Positions 28,024-39,280 of a stretch of DNA of 64,000 bases are shown here, piece after piece. The stretch's first letter is position 1. The number at the start of each line of letters is the position of its first letter. Source of the DNA: Alphaproteobacteria bacterium (GTDB taxonomy: Bacteria > Pseudomonadota > Alphaproteobacteria > Rhizobiales > Xanthobacteraceae); NCBI GenBank assembly GCA_016869215.1, contig VGEP01000006.1, positions 96,161-160,160 of the forward strand, in the 5' to 3' direction. A model generated the notes under the pieces. The model saw only the letters and a list, made by a program, of their open reading frames with translations, ran no database searches and had not been told where the DNA came from. The position numbers and the translations under genes are program-made.

Positions 28024-28730
28024 TGCGCGGCTTCGGTCGCAACCAGCTTCCAGTTGGGATCGCGCGAAGACACGTCGCGCGCGAAGGTCCAGACATCGGT
28101 GACATCGGTCACCTTGTCGGGACTGCCGTCGATCACATTGCCGTCCCGGTCCCGCGTCACGGAAACCAACTGCGAGACGAAGCGCACCGTGACCTGCGAG
28201 GTCTTGCCGCGCTGCTCGGCGGCGATGATATCGGCGGCATCGATGGAAACGAACCGGGTTTCGACCGTGTGACCCTGCTGTTCGCGATCGCGGATTGCGG
28301 CATCAAACCCGTCGTTGACCTCGCGGCCCAGGAGCGACTTGAGCTGACGCCGGTCGCCGGCCGCGAACGCAGTTACGATCATCTCATAGGCAGCGCGGCC
28401 GCCGACCAGGAAGTGCTTGGCGTCGAAGGTCTTGTCCTCGCGCAAAATGGCGTCGAGGCCCGCCGCAACCGTGCTGCCGGTTTCGGCGATGCCCTTCCAC
28501 GGCTCCACGGGTTCGGCCGGTTCCGCCGCCTTCTGCGCTGCGTCGGGGGTTCGCCCCGGCAGCGGCACCACCTTGTCGTTCGGCGAGGTGCGAACGTCGC
28601 GCGCCGAATACGGATCGTACGGAGGCCGCTCACGCCCGGTGCGCTGCCCGAGAACGCTGCGCAGCCGCAGGAAGATGAACACCGCCAGCGCCAGGAAAAT
28701 GATGGTGTAGATATCGAACACTGTCCGCAT
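28020..28730 (-). CDS. Tim44/TimA-domain inner membrane protein
   Basis: 236-residue protein with one N-terminal membrane helix (MRTVFDIYTIIFLALAVFIFLRLRSVLG), a Pro-rich linker, and a C-terminal Tim44-like domain. Key segments are FDAKHFLVGGRAAYEMIVTAFAAGDRRQLKSLLGREV and the NTF2-like strands VTVRFVSQLVSVTRD and DVWTFARDVSSRDPNWKLV. It is the bacterial relative of the mitochondrial import motor anchor. In alphaproteobacteria the tim44, mltA, smr order is common, with secB divergent as here. It is coupled to mltA by ATGA. Confidence 0.93.
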   Translation of the reverse strand: MRTVFDIYTIIFLALAVFIFLRLRSVLGQRTGRERPPYDPYSARDVRTSPNDKVVPLPGRTPDAAQKAAEPAEPVEPWKGIAETGSTVAAGLDAILREDKTFDAKHFLVGGRAAYEMIVTAFAAGDRRQLKSLLGREVNDGFDAAIRDREQQGHTVETRFVSIDAADIIAAEQRGKTSQVTVRFVSQLVSVTRDRDGNVIDGSPDKVTDVTDVWTFARDVSSRDPNWKLVATEAAQ

Positions 28731-29185
28731 GCTCCCGAGGCGGCGGCCGTGGCGGGGCGGTTGTTCCGCGGCGCGCCTAGCCCGTCGCGCAATCCAATTT
28801 TATCAATCTAAGCACGCGACTTCGGCCATCTAGAGGCGCGCCGGGCGAATTCTGCCAAACGTCCGCTTTGGCGGACCATAGACGATCCGCGCCGCCGCGC
28901 CAACTCGCCCGGCCCTGAAAAACCGTCATGGTAAAGTGGTTTAGGGGTTGCGGACCCTGCCGATGCGGCGTGCAAATCGACGCATTTGCGCCAAGCGCGC
29001 CCGCATCAGGCGATATCGTCGCAGATGGGGTTCCTGGCCGATCGGAGCCCGCCCCGGGCTTGGACGCAGGCAAGTCCAGGCCGGTCGAAACCTTGTTCCC
29101 CCGATATCGCCGTGTTAGCCACTCCGCCGGCTGCGGCGGCGCGATCCTCTTTCGCTTACAACCCTTTGCGTTAACAGGAGAGTTT
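28731..29185. other. Intergenic region between tim44 and secB
   Basis: 455 bp between divergent genes. The secB frame stays open upstream to 28928, but no plausible start precedes the ATG at 29186. A perfect 10-bp inverted pair, GGCGATATCG (29009-29018) and CGATATCGCC (29102-29111), is the only structure noticed. The region must hold both divergent promoters; none could be assigned with confidence. Confidence 0.4.
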
Positions 29186-29677
29186 ATGAGCATCACCAAC
29201 GGCGGCCCGGCCATCGGCGCGGCCTCTGCCCCCGCAACGGCGCCGCAGCTCATGGTCCTGGCCCAGTACGTCAAGGATTTTTCATTCGAAAACCCGAACG
29301 CCCCGCAGTCGCTGTCCCAGTCCGACCAGCCCCAGATCGGCATTACCGTCAATGTCAGCGCAAAGCCCATGTCGGATACCGACGTGGAAGTGGAGTTGCG
29401 CCTGGAGGGCAAGGCGGAGAACTCCGGCGGCGTGATGTTCAATGTCGAACTCGTGTTTGCGGGCATGTTCCGGATCCAGAACGTTCCGCAGGAGCAGGTT
29501 CATCCGCTGATGTTGATCGAATGCCCGCGGCTTTTGTTCCCGTTCGCGCGCGAAATCGTCGCCAGCGCCGTCCGCCAAGGCGGCTATCCGCCCCTGCTGC
29601 TCGATCCGATCGACTTCGTCGCCCTGTACCAGCAGCGCATGGCCCAGCAGCAGACGCAGCCGATCCCGGGCAACTGA
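29186..29677 (+). CDS. secB: Protein-export chaperone SecB
   Basis: 163-residue cytosolic chaperone that delivers unfolded precursors to SecA. Conserved parts are [80 protein letters not shown] 29186 is preceded by AGGAGAG. The length is normal for alphaproteobacterial SecB. It is convergent with dnaQ (10 bp apart) and divergent from tim44. Confidence 0.97.
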   Translation: MSITNGGPAIGAASAPATAPQLMVLAQYVKDFSFENPNAPQSLSQSDQPQIGITVNVSAKPMSDTDVEVELRLEGKAENSGGVMFNVELVFAGMFRIQNVPQEQVHPLMLIECPRLLFPFAREIVASAVRQGGYPPLLLDPIDFVALYQQRMAQQQTQPIPGN

Positions 29678-29687
29678 GGCCCGCCAA

Positions 29688-30398
29688 TCAGGACGCGTCC
29701 CGGCCGACCGCCAGGTAGTCGCGCCAAATCGCATTTTCGCCCAGCGAAGCGACAAATTCGCGGTGCGCCTCCGCCTCCTCGACGCGCAGCTGCGGCGCGA
29801 GCGGCTCCGGCCTGGCGCGCACCGCCGCCGTGCGGCGTTGCCTTTCGCCCCTGGCGGCGGTTCCTTCCGCAAGGCTCAGCAGCGTCTGCCGCGCCCCGAT
29901 CAGCTCGACATAGACCTCCGCCAGCAGCTCGGCATCGAGCAGCGCGCCGTGCTTGGTGCGGCGGGAGTTGTCGATCTTGTAGCGCACGCACAGATCGTCG
30001 AGCCGGTTCGAGCCGCCGGGATGCTTGCGCCGGGCCAGCATCAGCGTGTCAACCAGCCGGTCGCGCCGCACTGGCACCCTGCCGGCGCGCTCGAGTTCGG
30101 CGTTGATGAAGCCGAGATCGAACAGCGCATTATGCGCGACCAGCGGCGCGTCGCCGAGGAACGCCACGAACTCCTCGGCGATCGCCGAAAACACCGCCTC
30201 GTCTTTGACGCGGGCGTTGTCGATGCCGTGAATCTCGACCACCTCCGCCGGGATGTCGCGTTCGGGATTAATGTAGCGGTGAAACGTGTTCCCGCTGGGG
30301 ATGCGGTTGATCAACTCGACGCAGCCGACCTCGACTAGGCGGTGACCCTGCGCGGGGTCGAGGCCTGTGGTCTCGGTGTCGATGACGATTTCCCGCAT
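29688..30398 (-). CDS. dnaQ: DNA polymerase III epsilon subunit (proofreading exonuclease)
   Basis: 236-residue 3'-5' exonuclease of the DnaQ family. The exonuclease motifs are Exo I REIVIDTETTGLDP, Exo II HNALFDLGFINAEL, and Exo III HGALLDAELLAEVYVEL, with the catalytic Asp, Glu and His residues all present. The C-terminal 50 residues, basic and variable, would contact the polymerase alpha subunit. It is the last gene of the ppsR-maf-coaE-dnaQ run and lies 50 bp after coaE. Confidence 0.95.
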   Translation of the reverse strand: MREIVIDTETTGLDPAQGHRLVEVGCVELINRIPSGNTFHRYINPERDIPAEVVEIHGIDNARVKDEAVFSAIAEEFVAFLGDAPLVAHNALFDLGFINAELERAGRVPVRRDRLVDTLMLARRKHPGGSNRLDDLCVRYKIDNSRRTKHGALLDAELLAEVYVELIGARQTLLSLAEGTAARGERQRRTAAVRARPEPLAPQLRVEEAEAHREFVASLGENAIWRDYLAVGRDAS

Positions 30399-30448
30399 AC
30401 CGTTTCCGATTCGCCGCCGCGTTCAGATGGTCCGGGCATGGCCCGCCG

Positions 30449-31048
30449 TCAAGCGCGCCGCCGGATCGGCATTGTACCAACCGCCTCAAGAATCCTCCGC
30501 ACCTGCATCCGAGCGTGCTCGATTCCCTGAGAACTATCCACGACAAAATCGGCATGCCGGCGCTTTTCAGCGTCCGGCATCTGCCGCGCCAGCAGCGCAT
30601 CGAGTTGCTCGGGGCTCAATCCTCGCTCCAGGGCGCGGGCGCGCTGCACCTCGGCGGGCGCGGAAACCACCACCACCGCATCCACCCGCTCGCCGCCGCC
30701 GGTTTCCAAAAGCAGCGGAATGTCGAGCACCGCGACCGGAGCGCCCGTCGCTTCGGCCTCGGCGAGAAAGCGTTCGCGCGCCTTGTGCACCAGCGGGTGG
30801 ACGATGGCTTCGAGTCTCTTCAGCGCCTCGGGATTGCCCACCACCTGCCGCGCCAGCGCCGCCCGATCGACCTTGCCGGCGGCGGCGGAGCCGGGAAACG
30901 CCGCCTCGATCAGGGGCGCGGCTTCGCCTTCGTAGAGCTTGTGGACCGCCGCATCGGCGTCATAGACCGGCACGCCGGCCTCGGCGAACAGCCGCGCCGT
31001 CGTGGTCTTGCCCATGGCGATCGATCCGGTGAGCCCGATCACAAACAC
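30449..31048 (-). CDS. coaE: Dephospho-CoA kinase
   Basis: 199-residue kinase of the last step of coenzyme A synthesis. The P-loop [17 protein letters not shown] and the segments [14 protein letters not shown] and [13 protein letters not shown] are characteristic. The start is taken as GTG 31048, giving [10 protein letters not shown] with GGAG nine bases upstream; the frame is open to 31087 inside maf, which would add an atypical N-terminus. It begins 5 bp after the maf stop. With coaA at 8675, two CoA-pathway genes lie in this window. Confidence 0.95.
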   Translation of the reverse strand: MFVIGLTGSIAMGKTTTARLFAEAGVPVYDADAAVHKLYEGEAAPLIEAAFPGSAAAGKVDRAALARQVVGNPEALKRLEAIVHPLVHKARERFLAEAEATGAPVAVLDIPLLLETGGGERVDAVVVVSAPAEVQRARALERGLSPEQLDALLARQMPDAEKRRHADFVVDSSQGIEHARMQVRRILEAVGTMPIRRRA

Positions 31049-31053
31049 CGCAT

Positions 31054-31668
31054 TTACTCCGCCAGCAGGCCGTTGCTCCGCAACCATGCGAGGAGCGGCA
31101 GCAGCGGCAAGCCCAGAACCGTGAAATGATCGCCCTCGACCCGTTCGAACAACTGGATGCCGGTCCCTTCAAGCTGGTAGCCGCCGACGCTTGCCAAGGC
31201 CTTGTCGCCGACCGCATCGAGATACGCATCGAGAAACGCATCCGTGAATTCGCGCATGGTGAGATGGGCCGCATCGACGTGCTCGAACAGGATTTCACCC
31301 GAGCGCGCCACAGCCACCGCCGAATGTAGGGCATGGGTGCGGCCCCGCAGCGCCGTGAGCTGCGCACGCGCGCCGGCGCGGTCGGGCGCTTTCGAAAAAC
31401 GCCGCTCGCCAAGCGCCAGGGTCTGATCGGCGCCGAGGACCAGACGGCCCGGATGTTTGGCCGCAATGGCGCTCGCCTTCTCGCGCGCCAGCAGCGCCGC
31501 GGCCTGCCCCGGTCCGAGGGCGCCCGCGTGCGCTTCGATCGCCCGCTCGTCGATGGCGGCGGGATCGATCTCGCACGGGATAGCGGCCGCTTCCAGAATC
31601 GCACGGCGGGCCGCGCTCTTGGAGGCCAGGATCAACGGCCGTTCGGCCTGCCACAAAGCCATTGGCAT
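31054..31668 (-). CDS. maf: Maf-family nucleotide pyrophosphatase
   Basis: 204-residue Maf/Ham1-like enzyme that hydrolyses non-canonical or excess nucleoside triphosphates. Family signatures are [17 protein letters not shown] at the N-terminus, [19 protein letters not shown] in the middle and [34 protein letters not shown] near the C-terminus. It starts 7 bp after ppsR and ends 5 bp before coaE on the same strand. The sequence places it in the family but does not fix nucleotide preference. Confidence 0.94.
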   Translation of the reverse strand: MPMALWQAERPLILASKSAARRAILEAAAIPCEIDPAAIDERAIEAHAGALGPGQAAALLAREKASAIAAKHPGRLVLGADQTLALGERRFSKAPDRAGARAQLTALRGRTHALHSAVAVARSGEILFEHVDAAHLTMREFTDAFLDAYLDAVGDKALASVGGYQLEGTGIQLFERVEGDHFTVLGLPLLPLLAWLRSNGLLAE

Positions 31669-31675
31669 CGCCCTC

Positions 31676-32515
31676 TTAGACGCCCGCCTGACGCCGGCGT
31701 TCGGCGAGCAGCGCCATCACCTCGGCGGCAGTTTCCTCGATGGAGCGGCGGGTGACGTCGATGATCGGCCAGTTATGCTTGCCGCACAGCTTGCGCGCGG
31801 CGGCGATCTCGGCCGCGACAGCCTGCCGGTCGACGTATTGATCGGCGTCCTGTTCGGCCTTCAGCCCGAGCAGCCGGTTCTGCCTGATCTGCACAATCCG
31901 CTCGGGGCTGGCGGTCAACCCGACCACCAGCGGACTGGTCAGGCTTTCAAGGTTATCAGGCACCGGCACGCCCGGCACCAGCGGGACATTCGCGGTTTTG
32001 ACGCCGCGGTTGGCAAGGTAGATTGAGGTCGGTGTTTTGGAGGTGCGCGACACGCCAACCAGAACGATGTCTGCCTGTTCGAGATCCTCGGTGTGCTGAC
32101 CGTCGTCGTGCAACATGGTGTAGTTCAGCGCGTCGATGCGCTTGAAGTATTCGACGTTGAGCGTGTGTTGCGCCCCGACCCGGCGCTTGCTTTCACCGCC
32201 CAGATAGGACTGGAACAGGTTCAGCACCGGGCCGAGGATCGAAAGATAGGGCAGCCCGAGCGCGCTGCATTTCTCCTCGAGCCGCGAGGCCAGATCCTTG
32301 TCCAGCAGCGTGTAAAGCACGATCCCCGGCGCGTTCTCGATGTCGGTGAGGACACGATCGAGCTGCTTGTGCGTTCGCACCAGAGGATGCATGTGTTCGA
32401 CTGGCGACACATTGGCGTATTGCACGGCTGCAGCGCGGGCAACCGTGATTAGTGTCTCGCCGGTGGCATCCGAGACCAGATGCAGATGGAAGTAATTCGC
32501 GCCGCGGTGAGGCAT
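31676..32515 (-). CDS. ppsR: Pyruvate phosphate dikinase / PEP synthase regulatory protein (DUF299)
   Basis: 279-residue bifunctional serine/threonine kinase and phosphorylase that switches PEP synthase or pyruvate, phosphate dikinase off and on. The N-terminal [21 protein letters not shown] and the P-loop-like [15 protein letters not shown] are the family hallmarks, and [19 protein letters not shown] follows. ATG 32515 gives the normal N-terminus. From general knowledge its homologue RP001 is the first gene of the Rickettsia chromosome and flanks the Caulobacter origin beside hemE, which is why the next gap matters. Confidence 0.94.
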   Translation of the reverse strand: MPHRGANYFHLHLVSDATGETLITVARAAAVQYANVSPVEHMHPLVRTHKQLDRVLTDIENAPGIVLYTLLDKDLASRLEEKCSALGLPYLSILGPVLNLFQSYLGGESKRRVGAQHTLNVEYFKRIDALNYTMLHDDGQHTEDLEQADIVLVGVSRTSKTPTSIYLANRGVKTANVPLVPGVPVPDNLESLTSPLVVGLTASPERIVQIRQNRLLGLKAEQDADQYVDRQAVAAEIAAARKLCGKHNWPIIDVTRRSIEETAAEVMALLAERRRQAGV

Positions 32516-32880
32516 GGATAACCGGCCGACAGCCTGTGGACCGTCCGGGAGGAGGCCATGCCCCAGGGCCCCATGCAAGCGTTTCAGCGGCCGAGCGATC
32601 CAAAACGTCCACATTGCTGGCACGCAGGACGGAATCGAACCAAGCCCGAAGGGAATGTGTGAGAAGTGGAAGGCAGAGACGACAAAGCGTTCAAGAGAAT
32701 CCAGCTACGCATTGAAATAACGCCGGGAATCGCTATCCAGATGGACTCACAGACAGCTTTGAGAATTCCGGGGAAAGATGAAGCTGCGATGTATGGCGTG
32801 TGGACATCGAGTCATGAGTCCAAACCACTGCCTAAGAATCACTACAACTAAGAATCTAGTATTGAGATAGGAAAGGGACT
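32516..32880. other. Candidate chromosomal replication origin (oriC)
   Basis: 365 bp without a gene, between divergent ppsR and hemE, the position of the origin in Caulobacter and Rickettsia. Its right two thirds are visibly richer in A+T than the surroundings. Three copies of the DnaA-box core TCCACA/TGTGGA are present at 32535-32540, 32608-32613 and 32799-32804, and GCTATCCAG near 32731 is a weaker match. None is a full TTATCCACA, and no TTAA-N7-TTAA CtrA box was found here. The call rests mainly on gene context and on the change in gene orientation around it. Confidence 0.6.
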
Positions 32881-33918
32881 GTGACCGAGAGCTCCGTGCA
32901 TAAGCCGGTCCTTGCCGCTCTCAACGGCCAGCGCCACAAGCCTCCTCCGATCTGGATGATGCGTCAGGCCGGACGCTACCTGCCGGAATATCGCGTGGTG
33001 CGCGAAAAGGCCGGGAGCTTCCTCAAGCTCTGCTTTTCGCCGGAGCTGGCAAGTGACGTTACGTTGCAGCCCATTCGCCGTTTTGGATTTGACGCAGCGA
33101 TACTGTTTTCCGACATCCTGGTCGTACCGCATGCACTCGGCCGTCAGGTCCGATTTGTCGAGGGGGAAGGTCCGAGGCTCGATCCGATTTCGGATCCTGA
33201 CACTGTCAGAAACTTGCGCGAACGAATCGACGGGCAGGTCGTAACGCCCATTTATGAGACGGTCCGGAGAGTGAAAGCCGAGCTTCCGCCGAATGTGACC
33301 TTTCTTGGGTTTTGCGGCGCGCCCTGGACCGTTGCGACTTACATGATTGCGGGTCAGGGAACGCCGGATCAGGCGCCAGCGCGGCTGTTTGCCTACCGTC
33401 ATCCGGACGCGTTCCAGCAGCTGATCGACCGTCTGGTCGAAGCGTCTGTGGTCTATCTGGCGGGCCAGTTTGCAGCCGGTGTCGATGCCGTGCAGATTTT
33501 CGATACGTGGGCCGGCATTCTGCCAACTGAACAGTTTCACCGCTGGTGCATCGCACCCACGAAGGAGATCGTCACACGGCTGCGGCAGCATGTGCCCGAT
33601 GCGAGGATTGTCGGGTTCCCCCGCGGGGCCGGAATGATGATGAGCGCCTATGCCGATTCGACAGGCGTGAATGCGCTCGGTCTCGATTGGGCCGTCGATC
33701 TGGCATACGTTCGATCGGTCCTGCAGCCGAAAATTCCAGTGCAGGGGAATCTCGATCCGATTGTCCTGCGTGCCGGCGGCGCGTCGCTCGACCGCAGCGT
33801 CGATGCAATTTTAAGTGCGCTTTCCGATGGACCGTTTATTTTCAACCTCGGTCACGGCATTCTGCCCGACACGCCGATTGCGCATGTCGAGCAAATGCTG
33901 AAACGGGTGCGTGGATAG
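32881..33918 (+). CDS. hemE: Uroporphyrinogen decarboxylase
   Basis: 345-residue cytosolic enzyme that decarboxylates the four acetate side chains of uroporphyrinogen III to coproporphyrinogen III. The signatures [43 protein letters not shown] and GFPRGAG are present, as is the catalytic Asp in FSDIL. It begins with GTG at 32881, with AGGAAAGG eight bases upstream. It is followed 33 bp later by hemJ, giving a small haem operon that runs away from the proposed origin. Confidence 0.97.
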   Translation: MTESSVHKPVLAALNGQRHKPPPIWMMRQAGRYLPEYRVVREKAGSFLKLCFSPELASDVTLQPIRRFGFDAAILFSDILVVPHALGRQVRFVEGEGPRLDPISDPDTVRNLRERIDGQVVTPIYETVRRVKAELPPNVTFLGFCGAPWTVATYMIAGQGTPDQAPARLFAYRHPDAFQQLIDRLVEASVVYLAGQFAAGVDAVQIFDTWAGILPTEQFHRWCIAPTKEIVTRLRQHVPDARIVGFPRGAGMMMSAYADSTGVNALGLDWAVDLAYVRSVLQPKIPVQGNLDPIVLRAGGASLDRSVDAILSALSDGPFIFNLGHGILPDTPIAHVEQMLKRVRG

Positions 33919-33951
33919 GCGCCGCCAACCGCGGCGACGGCGATCGAACCG

Positions 33952-34383
33952 ATGTTCGAATGGATCAAAGCTTTGCATGTCATCGCCGTCATCGCCTGGA
34001 TGGCGGGAATGCTCTATCTGCCGCGGCTGTTTGTCTATCACTGCGCCGCTGATCCGGGCTCCATCCAGTCGGAAACGTTCAAGGTCATGGAACGCCGGCT
34101 GCTGCGCGCCATTATCAACCCGGCGATGGCGGCGACCTGGCTGCTCGGCCTGTGGCTGATCTGGCTGATCGGCTGGGATGGCTTCAAGCAATCGGGCTGG
34201 CTGCATGCCAAACTCGTGCTGGTGATCGCAATGTCGGGCGTTCACGGCATGTTGAGCGGCTGCGTCAAGGCCTTCGCCGCTGACCGGAACCGGAAGTCTG
34301 CAAAATTCTATCGGATTATCAATGAGGTACCGACAGTCCTGATGATCCTGATCGTGATCCTCGTGGTGGTGAAGCCGTTCTGA
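33952..34383 (+). CDS. hemJ: Protoporphyrinogen IX oxidase, HemJ type
   Basis: 143-residue integral membrane protein with four helices, of the HemJ family that oxidises protoporphyrinogen IX in bacteria lacking HemG or HemY. The first helix MFEWIKALHVIAVIAWMAGMLYLPRLFVYH carries the conserved His residues, and WLHAKLVLVIAMSGVHG carries the conserved Lys and His. Its position directly after hemE, with rho following, supports the role. The gap to rho is about 246 bp. Confidence 0.94.
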   Translation: MFEWIKALHVIAVIAWMAGMLYLPRLFVYHCAADPGSIQSETFKVMERRLLRAIINPAMAATWLLGLWLIWLIGWDGFKQSGWLHAKLVLVIAMSGVHGMLSGCVKAFAADRNRKSAKFYRIINEVPTVLMILIVILVVVKPF

Positions 34384-34629
34384 GCGGCGTGTCCCGGAAC
34401 GATATCCACCACGCTCCTCTTGCGAATTCGCCTGTGATTACGTATATCTGCCAAATCCCTCCGAACGCAGGCGGATGCATTCGAGTCTCGATCCCGAGTA
34501 TCCGGATCGATCGACGCATCGGGCCCGGGCAATTCAGGCCCAAACCCAAGACCTGCGCCATCCCTCCTCGCTGCCCGCGCCGTTTGAATCGTCAGTAGCG
34601 CCGGCGGTTATCCCCACAGGACCACCCGC

Positions 34630-35894
<1,265 letters not shown>

Positions 35895-35895
<1 letters not shown>

Positions 35896-36602
35896 TGCCT
35901 GCTGCCCGGATCGTCCTGACCGCATTGGCGCTTGCGGCCGCCGCAACCCTGCCGGCGGCGGGCTCGGTGTCGGTCAATGTGTTCGGGCTGCGGGCGCCGG
36001 AGGAAGTCGGCGGGTTCACGCTCAACGATTCCACCAACTTCGAAAAGCAGCGGCCGGGCGAAGGCTACGGGCTGGATTATTCGCAGCCGGGCTGGAAGCT
36101 CGACGTTTACGTCTACGATCTCAAACGCGCGGCGATTCCCGAGGACGTGAAATCGGCGATCGTGCGCGCCGAGTTCGAGCGTTCGCGGGCCGACGTGTTC
36201 ATGGCCCAGCCGCGTGGGCCTTACGCGCAGGTTTACCTGCGGCGCAACTTCACCATGGAGGATTCGGCCAAACGCACGCGGTTCCAGTGCGCGGCCTTCC
36301 ACCTGACCCGCGATGGGGCCAAGCCCCAGGACGGGTTCATGTGCGTGACGTCGTGGAACAACAAGTTCGTCAAGCTTCGCCTGACAACCTTGAGCGGCGC
36401 CGACACCGAGGCGGGCGCGCGCAAGCACGTCATGTCGTGGATCCCGGTGCTGTGGGGCGGAGCCGCGCGGGCCCAGCAGGCCGCGCCGGCGGCCAAAGCC
36501 AAGGCCAAGGCGTCGGCCAAGCAAATCCGGCGTGCGCAGCCGCAGGTGAAACGCGCGCCCCAGCGCCCGGGGTTCTGCCCGCCGGGCCAAATCTGCCGCT
36601 GA
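35895..36602 (+). CDS. Exported protein with basic Ala/Lys/Pro-rich tail, unknown function
   Basis: 235-residue protein with a signal peptide (MPAARIVLTALALAAAATLPAAG), so periplasmic or outer-membrane located. The body (about 25-190) shows beta-rich segments GGFTLNDSTNFEKQRPGEGYGLDYSQPGWKLDVYVYD and AQVYLRRNFTMEDSAKRTRFQCAAFHLTR with two Cys that could pair. From about 190 it becomes a flexible Ala/Lys/Pro tail (AAPAAKAKAKASAKQIRRAQ) ending FCPPGQICR. No family is recognised. Its ATG overlaps the rho stop by one base, so it is translationally coupled to rho. Confidence 0.75.
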
Positions 36603-36605
36603 CGG

Positions 36606-38684
<2,079 letters not shown>

Positions 38685-38827
38685 AACAATACTTTAACTC
38701 AGAACGGCGGACGCCCGACATGGGGTGTTCCGGCACCGGACAAAACGGTACATTTGCCGGGCCTCTACGAGATGTCATTCCGGCACTCGTGTATCGGCGA
38801 ACGGCATTGAGCTTCTTGGAGATCGAC

Positions 38828-39031
38828 GTGGCTACTGGCACTGTGAAGTGGTTCAACCCGACCAAAGGTTACGGGTTCATTCAGCCGCAGGGTGGCGGCA
38901 AGGACGTGTTCGTGCACATCTCGGCGGTCGAGCGCGCCGGACTGAGCACGCTCAACGAGGGACAGCAGGTCGAGTTCGAGGTTGTGTCCAACCGCGGCAA
39001 GGAAGCGGCGGAAAATCTCAAAGTGAGATAG
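38828..39031 (+). CDS. Cold-shock protein (CspA family)
   Basis: 67-residue single cold-shock domain that binds single-stranded RNA or DNA. RNP1 appears as KGYGFIQP and RNP2 as VFVHISAV. The start is the GTG at 38828, giving (M)[13 protein letters not shown], with TTGGAGA six bases upstream; the open frame upstream is the untranslated leader of about 140 bp that separates it from the DUF255 gene. It is monocistronic and is closed by an intrinsic terminator at 39064-39089. Confidence 0.95.
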   Translation: MATGTVKWFNPTKGYGFIQPQGGGKDVFVHISAVERAGLSTLNEGQQVEFEVVSNRGKEAAENLKVR

Positions 39032-39063
39032 CGGCGCGGCCGCGAGAACCGGATCGGTTCGGA

Positions 39064-39089
39064 AGCCCGGCGGTTTCGCCGGGCTTTTT
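39064..39089 (+). terminator. Intrinsic terminator of the cold-shock gene
   Basis: A perfect 10-bp GC-rich stem, AAGCCCGGCG and CGCCGGGCTT, with a GTTT loop is followed by further T residues, 33 bp after the stop codon. This is a textbook Rho-independent terminator. Confidence 0.9.
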
Positions 39090-39204
39090 GCTTGGCTCGT
39101 TACGTCCTGCGGCGGCGAACGGGATCAGCGCGTGGCGTTTGGACGTGGATCGCCGGCACGTGGCTAGCGCATATTGTGGTTGAAGGTGTTTCCAATACAA
39201 CGAT

Positions 39205-39251
39205 AATGTGTGCCCTTCGCGGACGATTGAACGCGAAGTGTGGCGCACATT
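39205..39251. promoter_or_regulatory. Imperfect inverted repeat upstream of the secreted hydrolase
   Basis: AATGTGTGCC...CTTCGC at 39205-39220 faces GCGAAG...GGCGCACATT at 39233-39251, with one mismatch and a small bulge. It ends 29 bp before the ATG at 39281 and could be an operator or a leader hairpin. No regulator family can be assigned. Confidence 0.3.
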
Positions 39252-39280
39252 GACACCTAATCATACGCGGCGGCCTTACC

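Noticed and set aside
28928..29185. Upstream extension of the secB frame, which stays open for 86 more codons
   Set aside because: ATG 29186 has AGGAGAG and gives the normal SecB N-terminus; the extension has no family match and no ribosome binding site.
34608..34616. TTATCCCCA in the rho leader as a DnaA box
   Set aside because: It is 8/9 to the consensus but isolated and outside the ppsR-hemE gap, so it is not used as origin evidence.
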